Assembly: GCA_964545475.1 (NCBI GenBank)
Contig: CAZJGG010000030.1
Coordinates: 1 to 34,540 of the forward strand
DNA: 34,540 nt
Direction of reading: 5' to 3'
Origin: CAZJGG01 sp964545475
GTDB taxonomy: Bacteria; Bacillota; Clostridia; Lachnospirales; JAISER01
Position numbers and translations under genes: made by a program. The notes under the pieces are model-generated. The model did no database searches, was not told the DNA's origin, and was given only the letters and a program-made list of their open reading frames with translations. Positions 6,470 through 14,810 of the stretch are shown piece by piece (the first letter of the stretch is position 1; the number at the start of each line of letters is the position of its first letter).

Positions 6470-7873
6470 TTGGCAAAAAAACCATTCTTTGAAAACTTAG
6501 AAGATTCTTTATTTAAAAATATTGTTTTAAAAAACCAAGCTTCATTTTGTCTTTTTTTATCAAACTATATTGAGCTTCAAAACGATGAATACTGGGGTTT
6601 TGATATTGAAATACCAGAAATCGTAAGAAATATATCCAATGAATTTAGCACTCTTCTTAATATTATAAATAAAAACGAAGATATAGAGCAAGGCGAACGA
6701 TCACAAATTATTGAATCTTTAATAGCGAATAAATCTGAAATTTCAAAAGTTAACTTAGGTATTGATTATCAATATAAACAGCTTAATCAAAATATAAAAT
6801 TTTTAGAAAAACTTGATGCAACTGCATTTTACGGCAAAGAGCCAAACCCGGATTTTATTTTTAAAAATGTTCTCGAAGATGCAATGGACTTTTTGCATAA
6901 CGAAAATGACAATTTTAAATTTCAAAAAATTAAATCTAAGTTTATGGAATGTATTCCTGTTAAAATGACAAATGACTCTTTTTTTGAGTATATTTATAAT
7001 AGCATAAAATATCAGAAAAATTTAGAAAACACTACTGATGAAGAATTTAACATTTATATTGCAGATTATCTTAATTTTTTAAAAAGTAATTTTAAGCCAG
7101 ACGAATGCCAATATTACAACATGTTTTTCAAAGATTCTGCCGATAGAATTGCTGCATTTACAGAAAAAACTTACAGCGAAGAAACCGAAGGATTCAACAA
7201 AGAGCAGCTTATTGAATTAATTGATTCTATGGAACAGTTTCTTTCGGAGTTAAGCCATATTAAAGACTATTTAATGTTAATTTTTGAAAGCATTAACTGC
7301 TTGTTAATTATATTAATGTATCCTTTGGAATTTGAATTATTACTTAAGGAAAACTTTAAATTAAAGGATATTTATTTCACTGTGTTGGAAAACGATAAAA
7401 ATTCTCTTAATGACATTTTTGGTAATTCCCTTCTAGATTCTCTTTACCCAATGTTAGACAACATTATGGAAGCTGTTGCAGAATCCAGCAATAAATGCAA
7501 TAAACGTATTGAAAAAATAGATAGTTCTGAAAAACATTCAGATAATTACGAATTTTTATTGCAATCCCACTACATTGTGTCCGGTCTTTTTTATGAAAAC
7601 ATATATGATACAGAATTTGACAAAGAGACCAAAGGAGATTTTAAACAAATTTTTGAAGAATTTAAAGAATGTTTAAGCCAGCAATTTAAAAAATGTTCTC
7701 CAAAACAACGCCGCTTTTTAAAGCAAAATCTTATGGATTTAATCATGTGCCCATTTGAGATTAAGGAGCTTTATCATTATATTTTTGAGGGCTTTAAAAC
7801 TGCATCTCCCGGTCAAAAATCCTTAATAATTGACAGCATTTTAAATATTATAAGCAATGACGATTCCGAATAA
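6470..7873 (+). CDS. Unrecognised, mostly helical protein
   Basis: I do not recognise this 467-residue protein. It is rich in Glu, Lys, Asn, Leu and Phe, probably all-alpha and cytoplasmic. There is no signal peptide, and the only hydrophobic stretch (LIFESINCLLIILMYP, around residue 275) could be a buried helix. I placed the start at the TTG at 6470 because GGAG (6457-6460) lies 9 nt before it; the ATG at 6455 has no SD and overlaps the palindrome. The last 26 bp overlap the 3' end of the convergent ogt gene, leaving no room for a separate terminator. Codon use and AT content look like the neighbours. Confidence 0.75.
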   Translation: MAKKPFFENLEDSLFKNIVLKNQASFCLFLSNYIELQNDEYWGFDIEIPEIVRNISNEFSTLLNIINKNEDIEQGERSQIIESLIANKSEISKVNLGIDYQYKQLNQNIKFLEKLDATAFYGKEPNPDFIFKNVLEDAMDFLHNENDNFKFQKIKSKFMECIPVKMTNDSFFEYIYNSIKYQKNLENTTDEEFNIYIADYLNFLKSNFKPDECQYYNMFFKDSADRIAAFTEKTYSEETEGFNKEQLIELIDSMEQFLSELSHIKDYLMLIFESINCLLIILMYPLEFELLLKENFKLKDIYFTVLENDKNSLNDIFGNSLLDSLYPMLDNIMEAVAESSNKCNKRIEKIDSSEKHSDNYEFLLQSHYIVSGLFYENIYDTEFDKETKGDFKQIFEEFKECLSQQFKKCSPKQRRFLKQNLMDLIMCPFEIKELYHYIFEGFKTASPGQKSLIIDSILNIISNDDSE

Positions 7874-8312
7874 CTTCTTTTTCATGGGCTAAAAGCCATT
7901 CTTTGCGCCATAGACCTCCGCCATAGCCTGTAAGGCTGCCGTCTGCGCCGATTACTCTATGGCATGGCAAGATAATTGAAACTGGGTTTGCATGGTTAGC
8001 TCCTCCAACAGCACGTACTGCCTTTGGGTTTCCAACCATGCAAGCCATATCTTTATAGGAGCACGTCTGCCCATAAGGTATTTGTTTAAGGGCATTCCAT
8101 ACATTTTTTCTGAAATCTGTTCCTATGAGCTTAATTTTAATATCAAATTCAAGCCTTTCGCCGTTGAAATATTCGTCTAGTTGCTTAATGCAATTGTTAA
8201 CGGTGTTTTCATTATAATCAATTGTCGATTCCGTATCATCAAAATATAACCCAGTCAAATACTCATTTTCAAACTGTAAAAATAAATCCCCAATGGGTGA
8301 TTTGTAAATCAT
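7848..8312 (-). CDS. ogt: Methylated-DNA--[protein]-cysteine S-methyltransferase
   Basis: A 154-residue suicide repair protein that removes O6-alkyl groups from guanine. The active-site PCHRVIG (catalytic Cys) is preceded by the winged-helix recognition segment IPYGQTCSYKDMA...NPKAVRAVGGANHANP and followed by GYGGGLWRKEWLLAHE, all in family order. Length matches Ogt/MGMT without the Ada N-domain. It is the last gene of the DUF1385-prmC-prfA-tldD-pmbA-ogt run, 16 nt after pmbA. Its 3' end overlaps the convergent gene by 26 bp. Confidence 0.95.
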   Translation of the reverse strand: MIYKSPIGDLFLQFENEYLTGLYFDDTESTIDYNENTVNNCIKQLDEYFNGERLEFDIKIKLIGTDFRKNVWNALKQIPYGQTCSYKDMACMVGNPKAVRAVGGANHANPVSIILPCHRVIGADGSLTGYGGGLWRKEWLLAHEKEVIRNRHCL

Positions 8313-8328
8313 TTGCTACCCCACACGT

Positions 8329-9672
8329 TTATGAACCAGAGATAGAAAGCTCATTTACAAAAATTGACGGCATACCTAATGTTCCTGATGAGGACGGCAA
8401 GTCAAAGCGCAAATCGTTTCCCACGGATTCAATATTTTTTAAAACATCATAAAAGTTTCCAGCCACAACAATTTGCTCAACCGGCCTTACAACTTCTCCA
8501 TTTTCAATTAAAAAGCCCTCAGCCATAAGAGAAAAATCCCCAGAAATAGAATTTGTTCCCGCGTGAAGCCCTTTCAGCTCTGTAATATAAACGCCATTAT
8601 TCATTTTTTGAAATAATTGTTTTAGGCTTAATTCCCCGGGAGATAAAACAAAGTTAATTGGGCTTATGCCTACAGTACCTGTTAACCCATGTTTTATTCC
8701 GTTGCCTGTTGGGGCAACACCGTCTTTTTGAGCGGTTTTTAAATTATGGAGAAAAGTTTTAAGCTTGCCACTTTCAATTATAGATTTATTTTGAGAAGGA
8801 ACACCCTCACTGTCAAAAGGTCTGTTTCCAAAACTACCCTTATAAAGACCATAGTCCCAAATATTAACCACTTCAGAAGCTATTTTTTCATTAAGCCGAC
8901 CTTTTAGCAGAGAAAAACCTTTTTGAACATTATCCCCATGAAAAACATTTTCGTATGCTCCAAACAAAGAGCTTACCGCTGTGTTTTTAAAAACAACGCC
9001 TGCTTTACATGATTTCATAGAAGAAGCACCTAAAGCGGAAACTGCCTGTTTAGCCGCAGCTTTTGCAAGCTTTTCCGGGTTAAAAAGGGTTAAGTCGTTG
9101 TCAAACCAAATTTCAGTCCCTACTTTAGTTTGACCGTTTTCACATGCCCTTACAGTAACATAAGCATAACATAAATTACTTTTATATGAGCCATTTATAC
9201 CGTAGCTGTTGTTTAAAACAGATTGACCCTCTATAGTGCCTAAAACACAGTAATCCACGCACACAATTCTAGTATCGGCATTTTTGGCAAAATTATCAAG
9301 CTGTTTTGCTAAATTTATTTTATTTTCTACTGAAATATTTTTAAGCCTATCATTATATATATTTACAGGTAAATAATTCACTTTTTCTTTATATAAAAAT
9401 TCTTTGTCGCTGTCTTCTATAATATCGGCGTTGGCACAAGCGTTTTCAAGCATGTTTTCAATGGCTTCCCCGGATGTATTTTCCGTTGAGCCATAACCCA
9501 TGTTACCTTTATATGTACCTCTAAAACCGATTCCTGAAGTTTGAGCGTTTTTGTACTGGGAAATCTCTCCGTTAAAAATTCTAACTTCAAAACTTTCTCC
9601 TTGCTGCTCCGTTGTTTCCCAATCGGTAAAACCCAAGTTTTTCGCCTTTTGCTCTAAAAAACTGTAATCCAT
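8329..9672 (-). CDS. pmbA: TldD/PmbA family metalloprotease subunit (TldE/PmbA)
   Basis: A 447-residue partner of TldD in the heterodimeric TldD/TldE peptidase, known for microcin B17 maturation, CcdA degradation and processing of some ribosomal peptides. Family signatures visible are the N-terminal FEVRIFNGEISQYKNAQTSGIGFR region and the C-terminal GISPINFVLSPGE, GLHAGTNSISGDFSL and VEQIVVAGN segments. It lacks the zinc-binding HExxxH, as expected for the non-catalytic subunit. The ATG is preceded by GGAGG and lies 2 nt after the tldD stop, so the two are translationally coupled. No peptide precursor is recognisable nearby. Confidence 0.93.
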   Translation of the reverse strand: MDYSFLEQKAKNLGFTDWETTEQQGESFEVRIFNGEISQYKNAQTSGIGFRGTYKGNMGYGSTENTSGEAIENMLENACANADIIEDSDKEFLYKEKVNYLPVNIYNDRLKNISVENKINLAKQLDNFAKNADTRIVCVDYCVLGTIEGQSVLNNSYGINGSYKSNLCYAYVTVRACENGQTKVGTEIWFDNDLTLFNPEKLAKAAAKQAVSALGASSMKSCKAGVVFKNTAVSSLFGAYENVFHGDNVQKGFSLLKGRLNEKIASEVVNIWDYGLYKGSFGNRPFDSEGVPSQNKSIIESGKLKTFLHNLKTAQKDGVAPTGNGIKHGLTGTVGISPINFVLSPGELSLKQLFQKMNNGVYITELKGLHAGTNSISGDFSLMAEGFLIENGEVVRPVEQIVVAGNFYDVLKNIESVGNDLRFDLPSSSGTLGMPSIFVNELSISGS

Positions 9673-9674
9673 TG

Positions 9675-11057
9675 TTATTTCCTCCCCCCAACAAGTATTT
9701 TTGATACTCTAATCATGGGTTGACCAACGCATGTTGGAACAGAACCGCTTACAGAACCGCACACACCCTGTTCTAAAAACAGATTATCCCCTACTGCATC
9801 TATATCCATTAAAACTTGAGAACCTTTGCCGATAAGTGAAGCACCACGAACCGGTTCGTTTATTTTTCCGTTTCTTATAATGTAACTTTCCATTACGGCA
9901 AAGTTAAACTCTCCAGTTGACGGCTGAACAGAGCCGCCCCCCATTTTTTTCGCATAAAGACCATATTCAGTGGATTTTATTATATCTTCTGGTTTTTGGT
10001 TTCCGGCTGCAATATATGTGTTAGTCATACGTGATGTTGGAGCAAATTTATAAGACTCTCTTCTGGAAGAGCCTGTAGCCTTCAAACCCATTGTTAAACC
10101 GTTTAATCTATCTACTAAATATGATTTTAATATTCCATTTTCAATTAAAACATTCTTTTGAGTTTTGTTTCCCTCGTCGTCTATGTTTATTGAACCCCAA
10201 GCATTAGGAATTGTTCCATCGTCTACGGCGGTAACTAAAGGAGAGGCTATTTGCTGACCTAATTTCCCAGAAAATTCCGATGCGCCTTTGGCAACTGACG
10301 TAGCTTCAAGGCTGTGCCCACAAGCTTCGTGAAAAATTACTCCACCGAAACCGTTATCTATAATTACAGGCATTTCGCCGGAGGGGCATAAATCCGCTTT
10401 AAGCATAGTTACTGCGCTTTCGGCGCTTTTTTTGCCTAAATCTTTCATATCAACAGTGTTAAAAAACTCAAAACCCATTTGCGCTCCCGGCGCAAAATAA
10501 CCTGTTTGTTTTTCGCTTTCGCTTGATGCAATCGCTGTTACGTTAATTCTTGTGCGCACACGTCTGTCCGAAACCCATAACCCGTGGGAATTTATTATTA
10601 AAATATCAGAAACACCGTCTGAATAGCTTTCCGCTGTTTGAGTTATAAGAGGGCTTACTGCAAAAGAGCTTTCGCTTGCCTGTCTTAATAATCCAACAAT
10701 TTCAGACTTGTTAACTTCATTTGGATAAACAGAAATTTTATGAGCATTTTCATAGTCGTAATTAACAAAGTCCAATACCTTAATATAAGATTCTTTCTTT
10801 ATAGCCTGGGAAATTCCCTTTGCAACTTTTAATAGACTTTCCCTGCTTAAATCGTTGGTGTACCCATATATCGCACCTTTATGGCAAAAAACACGGATTC
10901 CGCATCCTCGTGTTATGCCGGAAACCGCCTTTTCAACCACGGAATTAACCATAGAAATCATATTGGACTTACTTTCCTGCAAAAATATTTCGGCAAAGTC
11001 TCCGCCCGTGGATAAAGCCTCGGACAAAACTTCCGAGGCGAGAGATTTATCTATCAA
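9675..11057 (-). CDS. tldD: TldD metalloprotease, catalytic subunit
   Basis: A 460-residue zinc peptidase of family U62. The metal-binding HEACGH is at residues 243-248 in GGVIFHEACGHSLEA, and the C-terminal region has the expected SRMTNTYIAAG, KKMGGGSVQPSTGEFNF and GRGxxL-type RGASLIGKG segments. The start is TTG, with GGAGG 8 nt upstream. The gene lies 15 nt after prfA and immediately before pmbA. In TldD/E the active site degrades short or unfolded peptides inside a closed chamber; the substrate here is unknown. Confidence 0.93.
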   Translation of the reverse strand: MIDKSLASEVLSEALSTGGDFAEIFLQESKSNMISMVNSVVEKAVSGITRGCGIRVFCHKGAIYGYTNDLSRESLLKVAKGISQAIKKESYIKVLDFVNYDYENAHKISVYPNEVNKSEIVGLLRQASESSFAVSPLITQTAESYSDGVSDILIINSHGLWVSDRRVRTRINVTAIASSESEKQTGYFAPGAQMGFEFFNTVDMKDLGKKSAESAVTMLKADLCPSGEMPVIIDNGFGGVIFHEACGHSLEATSVAKGASEFSGKLGQQIASPLVTAVDDGTIPNAWGSINIDDEGNKTQKNVLIENGILKSYLVDRLNGLTMGLKATGSSRRESYKFAPTSRMTNTYIAAGNQKPEDIIKSTEYGLYAKKMGGGSVQPSTGEFNFAVMESYIIRNGKINEPVRGASLIGKGSQVLMDIDAVGDNLFLEQGVCGSVSGSVPTCVGQPMIRVSKILVGGRK

Positions 11058-11072
11058 AATAATACCTCCGTT

Positions 11073-12143
11073 TTAACTATTTGCGGCTTTTAGTTTTTCC
11101 GCTTGGTCGGTTGTAATTAACGTATCCATTATTTCGTCCAAATCACCATCTAAAATTGCATCAAGCCTATGAAGTGTAAGACCAATTCTGTGGTCAGTTA
11201 CACGCCCTTGTGGAAAATTGTATGTTCTAATACGTTCGCTTCTGTCTCCTGTTCCCACTTGGCTTTTACGTTCTGCGCTTAACTGGGCTTGTTGTTTTTC
11301 AAGCTCTAAGTCGTAAATTTTAGCTCTTAAAATTTTCATTGCTTTTTCTTTGTTTTTTAGCTGAGATTTTTCATCTTGGCACGAAATAACTATTCCCGTT
11401 GGAGCATGAGTTACACGAACAGCCGAGTCTGTTGTATTAACGCTTTGCCCGCCGTTACCGGACGAACGGAAAACGTCTACCCTTACGTCATTCATATCTA
11501 TGTCAACGTCAACTTCTTCAACCTCCGGCAATACTGCAACCGTAACAGTAGATGTATGAATTCGCCCCCCAGATTCCGTAACAGGTATACGCTGAACTCT
11601 GTGAACTCCGCTTTCGTATTTAAGCCTGGAATATGCGCCTTTTCCGTTAATTTGAAAAACTACCTCTTTTATGCCCCCTACGTCGGAATCGTTAAGGCTC
11701 ATTATCTCTGTTTTAAAGCGATATCTTTCTGCATATCTAGTATACATTCTATATAAATCTCCGGCAAAAAGAGCGGCTTCATCACCGCCTGCACCGCCTC
11801 GTATTTCAACAATAACGTTTTTCTCGTCATTAGGATCTTTCGGAAGCAAGAGAAGCCTTAACGCCTCTTTTAAATCCTCAACTTTTTCTTGATTTTCTTT
11901 TAACTCTTCCTTAACAAGTTGCCTAAAATCATCGTCTATATTATCATTAAGCATATCCTTTGCTTCGAAAACAGCGTTTTTGGCTTCTTTATATGAAATA
12001 TACGCTTCAACAATAGGGGTTAAATCGCTATGTTCTTTCATCATTTTGCGCCATTTTTCCTGGTCTGCAATAACAGATGGGTCGTTTATCTGTTCAGCCA
12101 TATTATTATATTTTTCCTGAATTTCTTCCAATCGGTCAAACAC
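11073..12143 (-). CDS. prfA: Peptide chain release factor 1
   Basis: RF1 reads UAA and UAG in the ribosomal A site and triggers peptidyl-tRNA hydrolysis. The 356-residue protein (from GTG 12143) has the GGQ catalytic loop (SSGNGGQSVNTTDSAVRV, GGQ at 231-233) and the RF1-type tripeptide PVT (187-189) within RIPVTESGGRIHTS. RF2 would have SPF. I chose the GTG at 12143, giving MFDRLEEIQ, because AAGGGA lies 9 nt before it and family members begin this way; the TTG at 12161 has no SD at usable distance. The start overlaps the prmC stop by 8 nt (GTGTTTGA). The GGQ glutamine is the known target of PrmC, its upstream neighbour. Confidence 0.97.
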   Translation of the reverse strand: MFDRLEEIQEKYNNMAEQINDPSVIADQEKWRKMMKEHSDLTPIVEAYISYKEAKNAVFEAKDMLNDNIDDDFRQLVKEELKENQEKVEDLKEALRLLLLPKDPNDEKNVIVEIRGGAGGDEAALFAGDLYRMYTRYAERYRFKTEIMSLNDSDVGGIKEVVFQINGKGAYSRLKYESGVHRVQRIPVTESGGRIHTSTVTVAVLPEVEEVDVDIDMNDVRVDVFRSSGNGGQSVNTTDSAVRVTHAPTGIVISCQDEKSQLKNKEKAMKILRAKIYDLELEKQQAQLSAERKSQVGTGDRSERIRTYNFPQGRVTDHRIGLTLHRLDAILDGDLDEIMDTLITTDQAEKLKAANS

Positions 12144-13005
12144 TTTTTTCAATCCCTTCAAATTTGCATGATACTACACGGTTTAAACCGGATAGATCAT
12201 TAATTATCTCTATGTTTCTAAAATTATTAAGTTTCATTAAGTTTTTAACATCGTCACTCTGAAAGCAACCTATTTCAAAGGCAACAGAGGCATTATGGTT
12301 TAAGTAATTTTTGCTATTTTCAAGTATATCTTTATAAAATTTAAGCCCGTCAATACCTCCGTACAGAGCTAAATGGGGCTCAAAGCCGGATACGGATTTT
12401 GGCAGTTCGGCCATTTCATTTTCAGTAATATATGGCGGGTTTGAAATTATTAAATCAAACTTTTCGCTTATATTTGAAAACAAGTCACTTCTTATAAAAT
12501 AAATTTTATTTGCAACATTATTGTTTAATGCATTTTTGTTAGCTATTTCTATAGCTTTTTCGCTAATATCACATGCTGTTATTTCAATATTGTCCAAATA
12601 ATTGGCAAGAGAAACGCTTATACAGCCGGAACCTGTCCCGATTTCAAGAATTTTTTCATATTTATTAGTTTTTATTAATTCAATTGCGTGCTCAACTAAA
12701 ATTTCTGTATCACCACGAGGTATTAGTACATTTTCATCCACATAAAACGGTAAGGACATAAATTCGCATCTATTTAAAATATATGCAACAGGCATATGCT
12801 CTTTACGCATTTTTAGCAGGTTTAAAAACCTCTGCTGCCTGCCTTCGCATAAAGTTTGTTCTCCGTCTGTAATAATATCCGTGGCAGAAAGCCCGGCCGC
12901 TTCCATAAGTAAAAGCCTTGAATCAAGAGAATAACTTTCAATACCGTTATCTTTTAAAAGCTGCTTTCCATAAACAAGCAACTGAGAAATGCTATTTTGT
13001 TTCAT
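12136..13005 (-). CDS. prmC: Release factor glutamine N5-methyltransferase
   Basis: A 289-residue SAM-dependent enzyme that methylates the Gln of the GGQ motif in release factors. It shows the SAM-binding EIGTGSG (121-127) and the catalytic NPPY (189-192) in FDLIISNPPYITENE, after the small N-terminal helical domain. It overlaps the DUF1385 gene by 14 nt upstream and prfA by 8 nt downstream. The DUF1385-prmC-prfA order is common in Clostridia. Confidence 0.96.
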   Translation of the reverse strand: MKQNSISQLLVYGKQLLKDNGIESYSLDSRLLLMEAAGLSATDIITDGEQTLCEGRQQRFLNLLKMRKEHMPVAYILNRCEFMSLPFYVDENVLIPRGDTEILVEHAIELIKTNKYEKILEIGTGSGCISVSLANYLDNIEITACDISEKAIEIANKNALNNNVANKIYFIRSDLFSNISEKFDLIISNPPYITENEMAELPKSVSGFEPHLALYGGIDGLKFYKDILENSKNYLNHNASVAFEIGCFQSDDVKNLMKLNNFRNIEIINDLSGLNRVVSCKFEGIEKSV

Positions 13006-13927
13006 TTTCCAAAACCTCGTTCATTGCTTTTATTGCTACTTCTATTTGTCCTTCATCCGGTTCTAAAGTCGTAAGTTTTTGAAGAAGCATTCCCGGTGCA
13101 CTTAAAATGTCTGTAAGCAGTGATTCATGTCTACCTGCGTATCTAATTACTTCATAAGAAATTCCTGCGATTATTGGAACAAGTATTATTCTGTACCCGA
13201 ATCTTAAAAGAACAACATCTGTTCTTACAAAGAAAAATACAACCATACTAATAATCATTACAATTAGCAAAAAGCTTGTACCACATCGCTTGTGCAGTCT
13301 TGTATGCTTTTTAACGTTTTCAACAGTAAGGGTTGCTCCGCTTTCGTAGCAGTTTATTGTTTTGTGCTCCGCCCCATGATATGCAAAAACCCTTTGAATA
13401 TCTTTCATACGTGAAATTAAAAATAAATATATAACTAATATACAAATACGGACTATACCTTCAACAATGCCAAGAGCCCACGTATGCCCACCAATAAAAC
13501 CTTTTGTAAACCCAACAAGCCATGTGGGCAAAAGAATAAAAAAGCCAATGGAAAAAATTATAGCAAAAAAAACGCTTATATAAATAAATATGTCGTTTAA
13601 CTTTTCTCCAAACACTTTTACTAAAAACTGTTCAAACTTAGAGGGTTGTTCAACCGCTTCCTCAACCATAGCAATTTCAGCGGAATCCGAAATAATTTTC
13701 ATACCAATAACAAGAGAGTCCACAAACGCTGACATACCTCTTAAAATTGGAAGCTTAAAAATTGAAGCTTTATCAGAAAAAGAGGCAATATCCTTTTTTA
13801 CAACCTCAATTTCATTATCAGGCTTTCGCACTGCCATGGCATACATTTTTTTGCCTCGCATCATAACGCCCTCAATAACTGCCTGCCCACCAATAGCCCC
13901 GGGCTTTATTTCTTTTTTTTCATTCAT
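12992..13927 (-). CDS. DUF1385 membrane protein (YqhQ-like)
   Basis: A 311-residue protein of the DUF1385 family, function unknown. It begins with MNEKKEIKPGAIGGQAVIEGVMMRG-type sequence, has several membrane segments (about residues 105-135, 145-170 and 210-250), and contains AYHGAEHKTINCYE and HTRLHKRCGTSFL, the family's conserved His/Cys motifs. The ATG at 13927 has GGAGG 6 nt upstream; the longer frame opening at 14011 reads through the terminator/promoter repeat and is not plausible. It is the first gene of the six-gene operon. In many Clostridia rpmE precedes it; here a toxin-antitoxin module does. Confidence 0.93.
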   Translation of the reverse strand: MNEKKEIKPGAIGGQAVIEGVMMRGKKMYAMAVRKPDNEIEVVKKDIASFSDKASIFKLPILRGMSAFVDSLVIGMKIISDSAEIAMVEEAVEQPSKFEQFLVKVFGEKLNDIFIYISVFFAIIFSIGFFILLPTWLVGFTKGFIGGHTWALGIVEGIVRICILVIYLFLISRMKDIQRVFAYHGAEHKTINCYESGATLTVENVKKHTRLHKRCGTSFLLIVMIISMVVFFFVRTDVVLLRFGYRIILVPIIAGISYEVIRYAGRHESLLTDILSAPGMLLQKLTTLEPDEGQIEVAIKAMNEVLENETK

Positions 13928-13964
13928 AATTTCCTCCGATATAAATTTTACCAAAGCATTAGAA

Positions 13965-13994
13965 ATTATATCATAACTACACATAAAAAAGCAA
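13965..13994 (-). promoter_or_regulatory. Promoter of the DUF1385-prmC-prfA-tldD-pmbA-ogt operon
   Basis: On the minus strand the -10 is TATAAT (13970-13965) and a weak -35 TTGCTT (13994-13989) lies 18 nt upstream, inside the arm and T-run of the preceding terminator. The predicted transcript would start about 30 nt before the ATG at 13927, with GGAGG between. Confidence 0.55.
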
Positions 13995-14018
13995 GAAATA
14001 CGGTTAAGCATTTCTTGC
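13991..14018 (-). terminator. Terminator of the toxin-antitoxin transcript
   Basis: A 9-bp perfect stem, GCAAGAAAT (13991-13999) / ATTTCTTGC (14010-14018), encloses a 10-nt loop. On the minus strand it is followed by six T residues. It starts 9 nt after the antitoxin stop codon. The plus strand also has a short T tail, so it could act weakly in both directions. Confidence 0.8.
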
Positions 14019-14027
14019 TTTAATGTT

Positions 14028-14255
14028 TTATGCTAACTTTGAATATTCAAATACAGCTACATCACTTACAATAGATTTTAGTTGATTTATAATTCGTTCT
14101 AATTGCATAGTGACTTCATCATCAAAAAAAGTTTCTCCGCACTGGACACACTCACTGCACGGAACATTTTTAACTATAATTATACAATTTGTAAGATTAA
14201 CAACGTGATTTGTATTACTTGTTTTCATATCGCCTTTGCAGAAAAAACAGTTCAT
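14028..14255 (-). CDS. YgiT/MqsA-type zinc-finger antitoxin
   Basis: A 75-residue protein with two CxxC pairs, CFFC (3-6) and CSEC/CVQC (residues 34-40, the second pair within PCSECVQCGETFF), the zinc-binding N-domain of MqsA-like antitoxins. It lacks the C-terminal HTH of full-length MqsA, as is common for the short 'YgiT-type zinc finger' partners of DUF4258 toxins. The ATG directly follows the toxin stop (TAAATG), giving toxin-first order. Its role is to neutralise the toxin; autoregulation is uncertain without the HTH. Confidence 0.85.
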   Translation of the reverse strand: MNCFFCKGDMKTSNTNHVVNLTNCIIIVKNVPCSECVQCGETFFDDEVTMQLERIINQLKSIVSDVAVFEYSKLA

Positions 14256-14582
14256 TTATTTAGCCACCTTTCTTACTTTAAAATTATTTTCCCATTTTTC
14301 AATAGAAGGATAATAAGCTGTAACTAACCACAAATAATCATTGCCTATGCCAACAACCGTATGCAAAAATAAATTGGCTTCCGATAACCCTACGATTAGA
14401 CAACTAGGGAATGGGTAATCTGTAGGATACTTTTCAATAATTTCTCCTGTTGCAATACAATGCTTAACATCACTTGGATTAATATTTCTTTCTTGAATTC
14501 TTGCTAAAATATGTGTCGTCCACTTTATTTTACCTTCATAGCATAGTTTTCTTATCGTATTTATAGTTATACCCAATATCAT
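14256..14582 (-). CDS. DUF4258 family (RelE/MqsR-like) toxin
   Basis: A protein of about 108 residues with the DUF4258 pattern: an early W-T-x-H-I-x-x-R-I-Q-E-R-x-I segment, DVKHCIATGEIIEKYPTDYPFPSCLIVG, and a terminal LVTAYYPSIEKWENNF. These proteins are predicted mRNA interferases paired with YgiT-type zinc-finger antitoxins. Start is uncertain: GTG 14588, ATG 14582 or TTG 14576. The SD-like AGGTGG is closest to the first two and optimally spaced for the TTG, so I give the ATG. The gene lies between two 62-bp repeats, and copy 2 supplies a promoter just upstream. Confidence 0.82.
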   Translation of the reverse strand: MILGITINTIRKLCYEGKIKWTTHILARIQERNINPSDVKHCIATGEIIEKYPTDYPFPSCLIVGLSEANLFLHTVVGIGNDYLWLVTAYYPSIEKWENNFKVRKVAK

Positions 14583-14654
14583 TACCACCTAATTTATTTG
14601 GAGAAAGCATTAAATAGCTATAGGGACAAGCCAAACGAGAAATACTATTTAGAA

Positions 14655-14684
14655 ATTATATCATAACTGCACATAAAAAAGCAA
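14655..14684 (-). promoter_or_regulatory. Promoter of the toxin-antitoxin module
   Basis: The -10 TATAAT (14660-14655) and -35 TTGCTT (14684-14679) on the minus strand are identical to those of copy 1. Transcription would begin about 65-70 nt before the toxin start. Both the toxin-antitoxin module and the DUF1385 operon therefore use sister promoters. Confidence 0.5.
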
Positions 14685-14708
14685 GAAATACGGTTAAGCT
14701 TTTCTTGC
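14681..14708 (-). terminator. Terminator downstream of the YcxB-like gene
   Basis: An 8-bp stem GCAAGAAA (14681-14688) / TTTCTTGC (14701-14708) is followed by six T residues on the minus strand. It lies about 100 nt past the end of the YcxB-like gene and probably ends the long oxidoreductase/acyl-CoA ligase transcript or its distal part. Confidence 0.72.
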
Positions 14709-14810
14709 TTTATGAATAATATGAGAATTTCCTCTCAACTAAGTCGCTAAAGCGGCTTTTCGACTTCGTCGAACTCACGTTAAATAATAATAAAACACTA
14801 TATACACACA

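Larger units (their letters stand above)
13961..14022. repeat. 62-bp terminator/promoter direct repeat, copy 1
   Basis: This segment is repeated at 14651-14712 in the same orientation with two clear mismatches (A/G at 13979/14669 and A/T at 14010/14700). It contains, on the minus strand, the hairpin that ends the toxin-antitoxin transcript and the promoter of the DUF1385-prmC-prfA operon. The two copies flank the toxin-antitoxin module exactly, with 628 bp between them. Confidence 0.92.
14651..14712. repeat. 62-bp terminator/promoter direct repeat, copy 2
   Basis: Second copy of the repeat at 13961-14022. On the minus strand it contains a terminator for the upstream YcxB-like gene and a promoter that reads into the toxin gene. 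The single A-to-T difference at 14700 breaks the outermost loop-side base pair of the hairpin, leaving 8 bp. The region 14713-14810 carries two further small hairpins (AGTCGC/GCGGCT and CGAC-TTC-GTCG around 14740-14775) and no gene. Confidence 0.92.

Noticed and set aside
11376..11756. 126-residue plus-strand frame
   Set aside because: Antisense shadow of prfA through the GGQ region; no SD or family motif.
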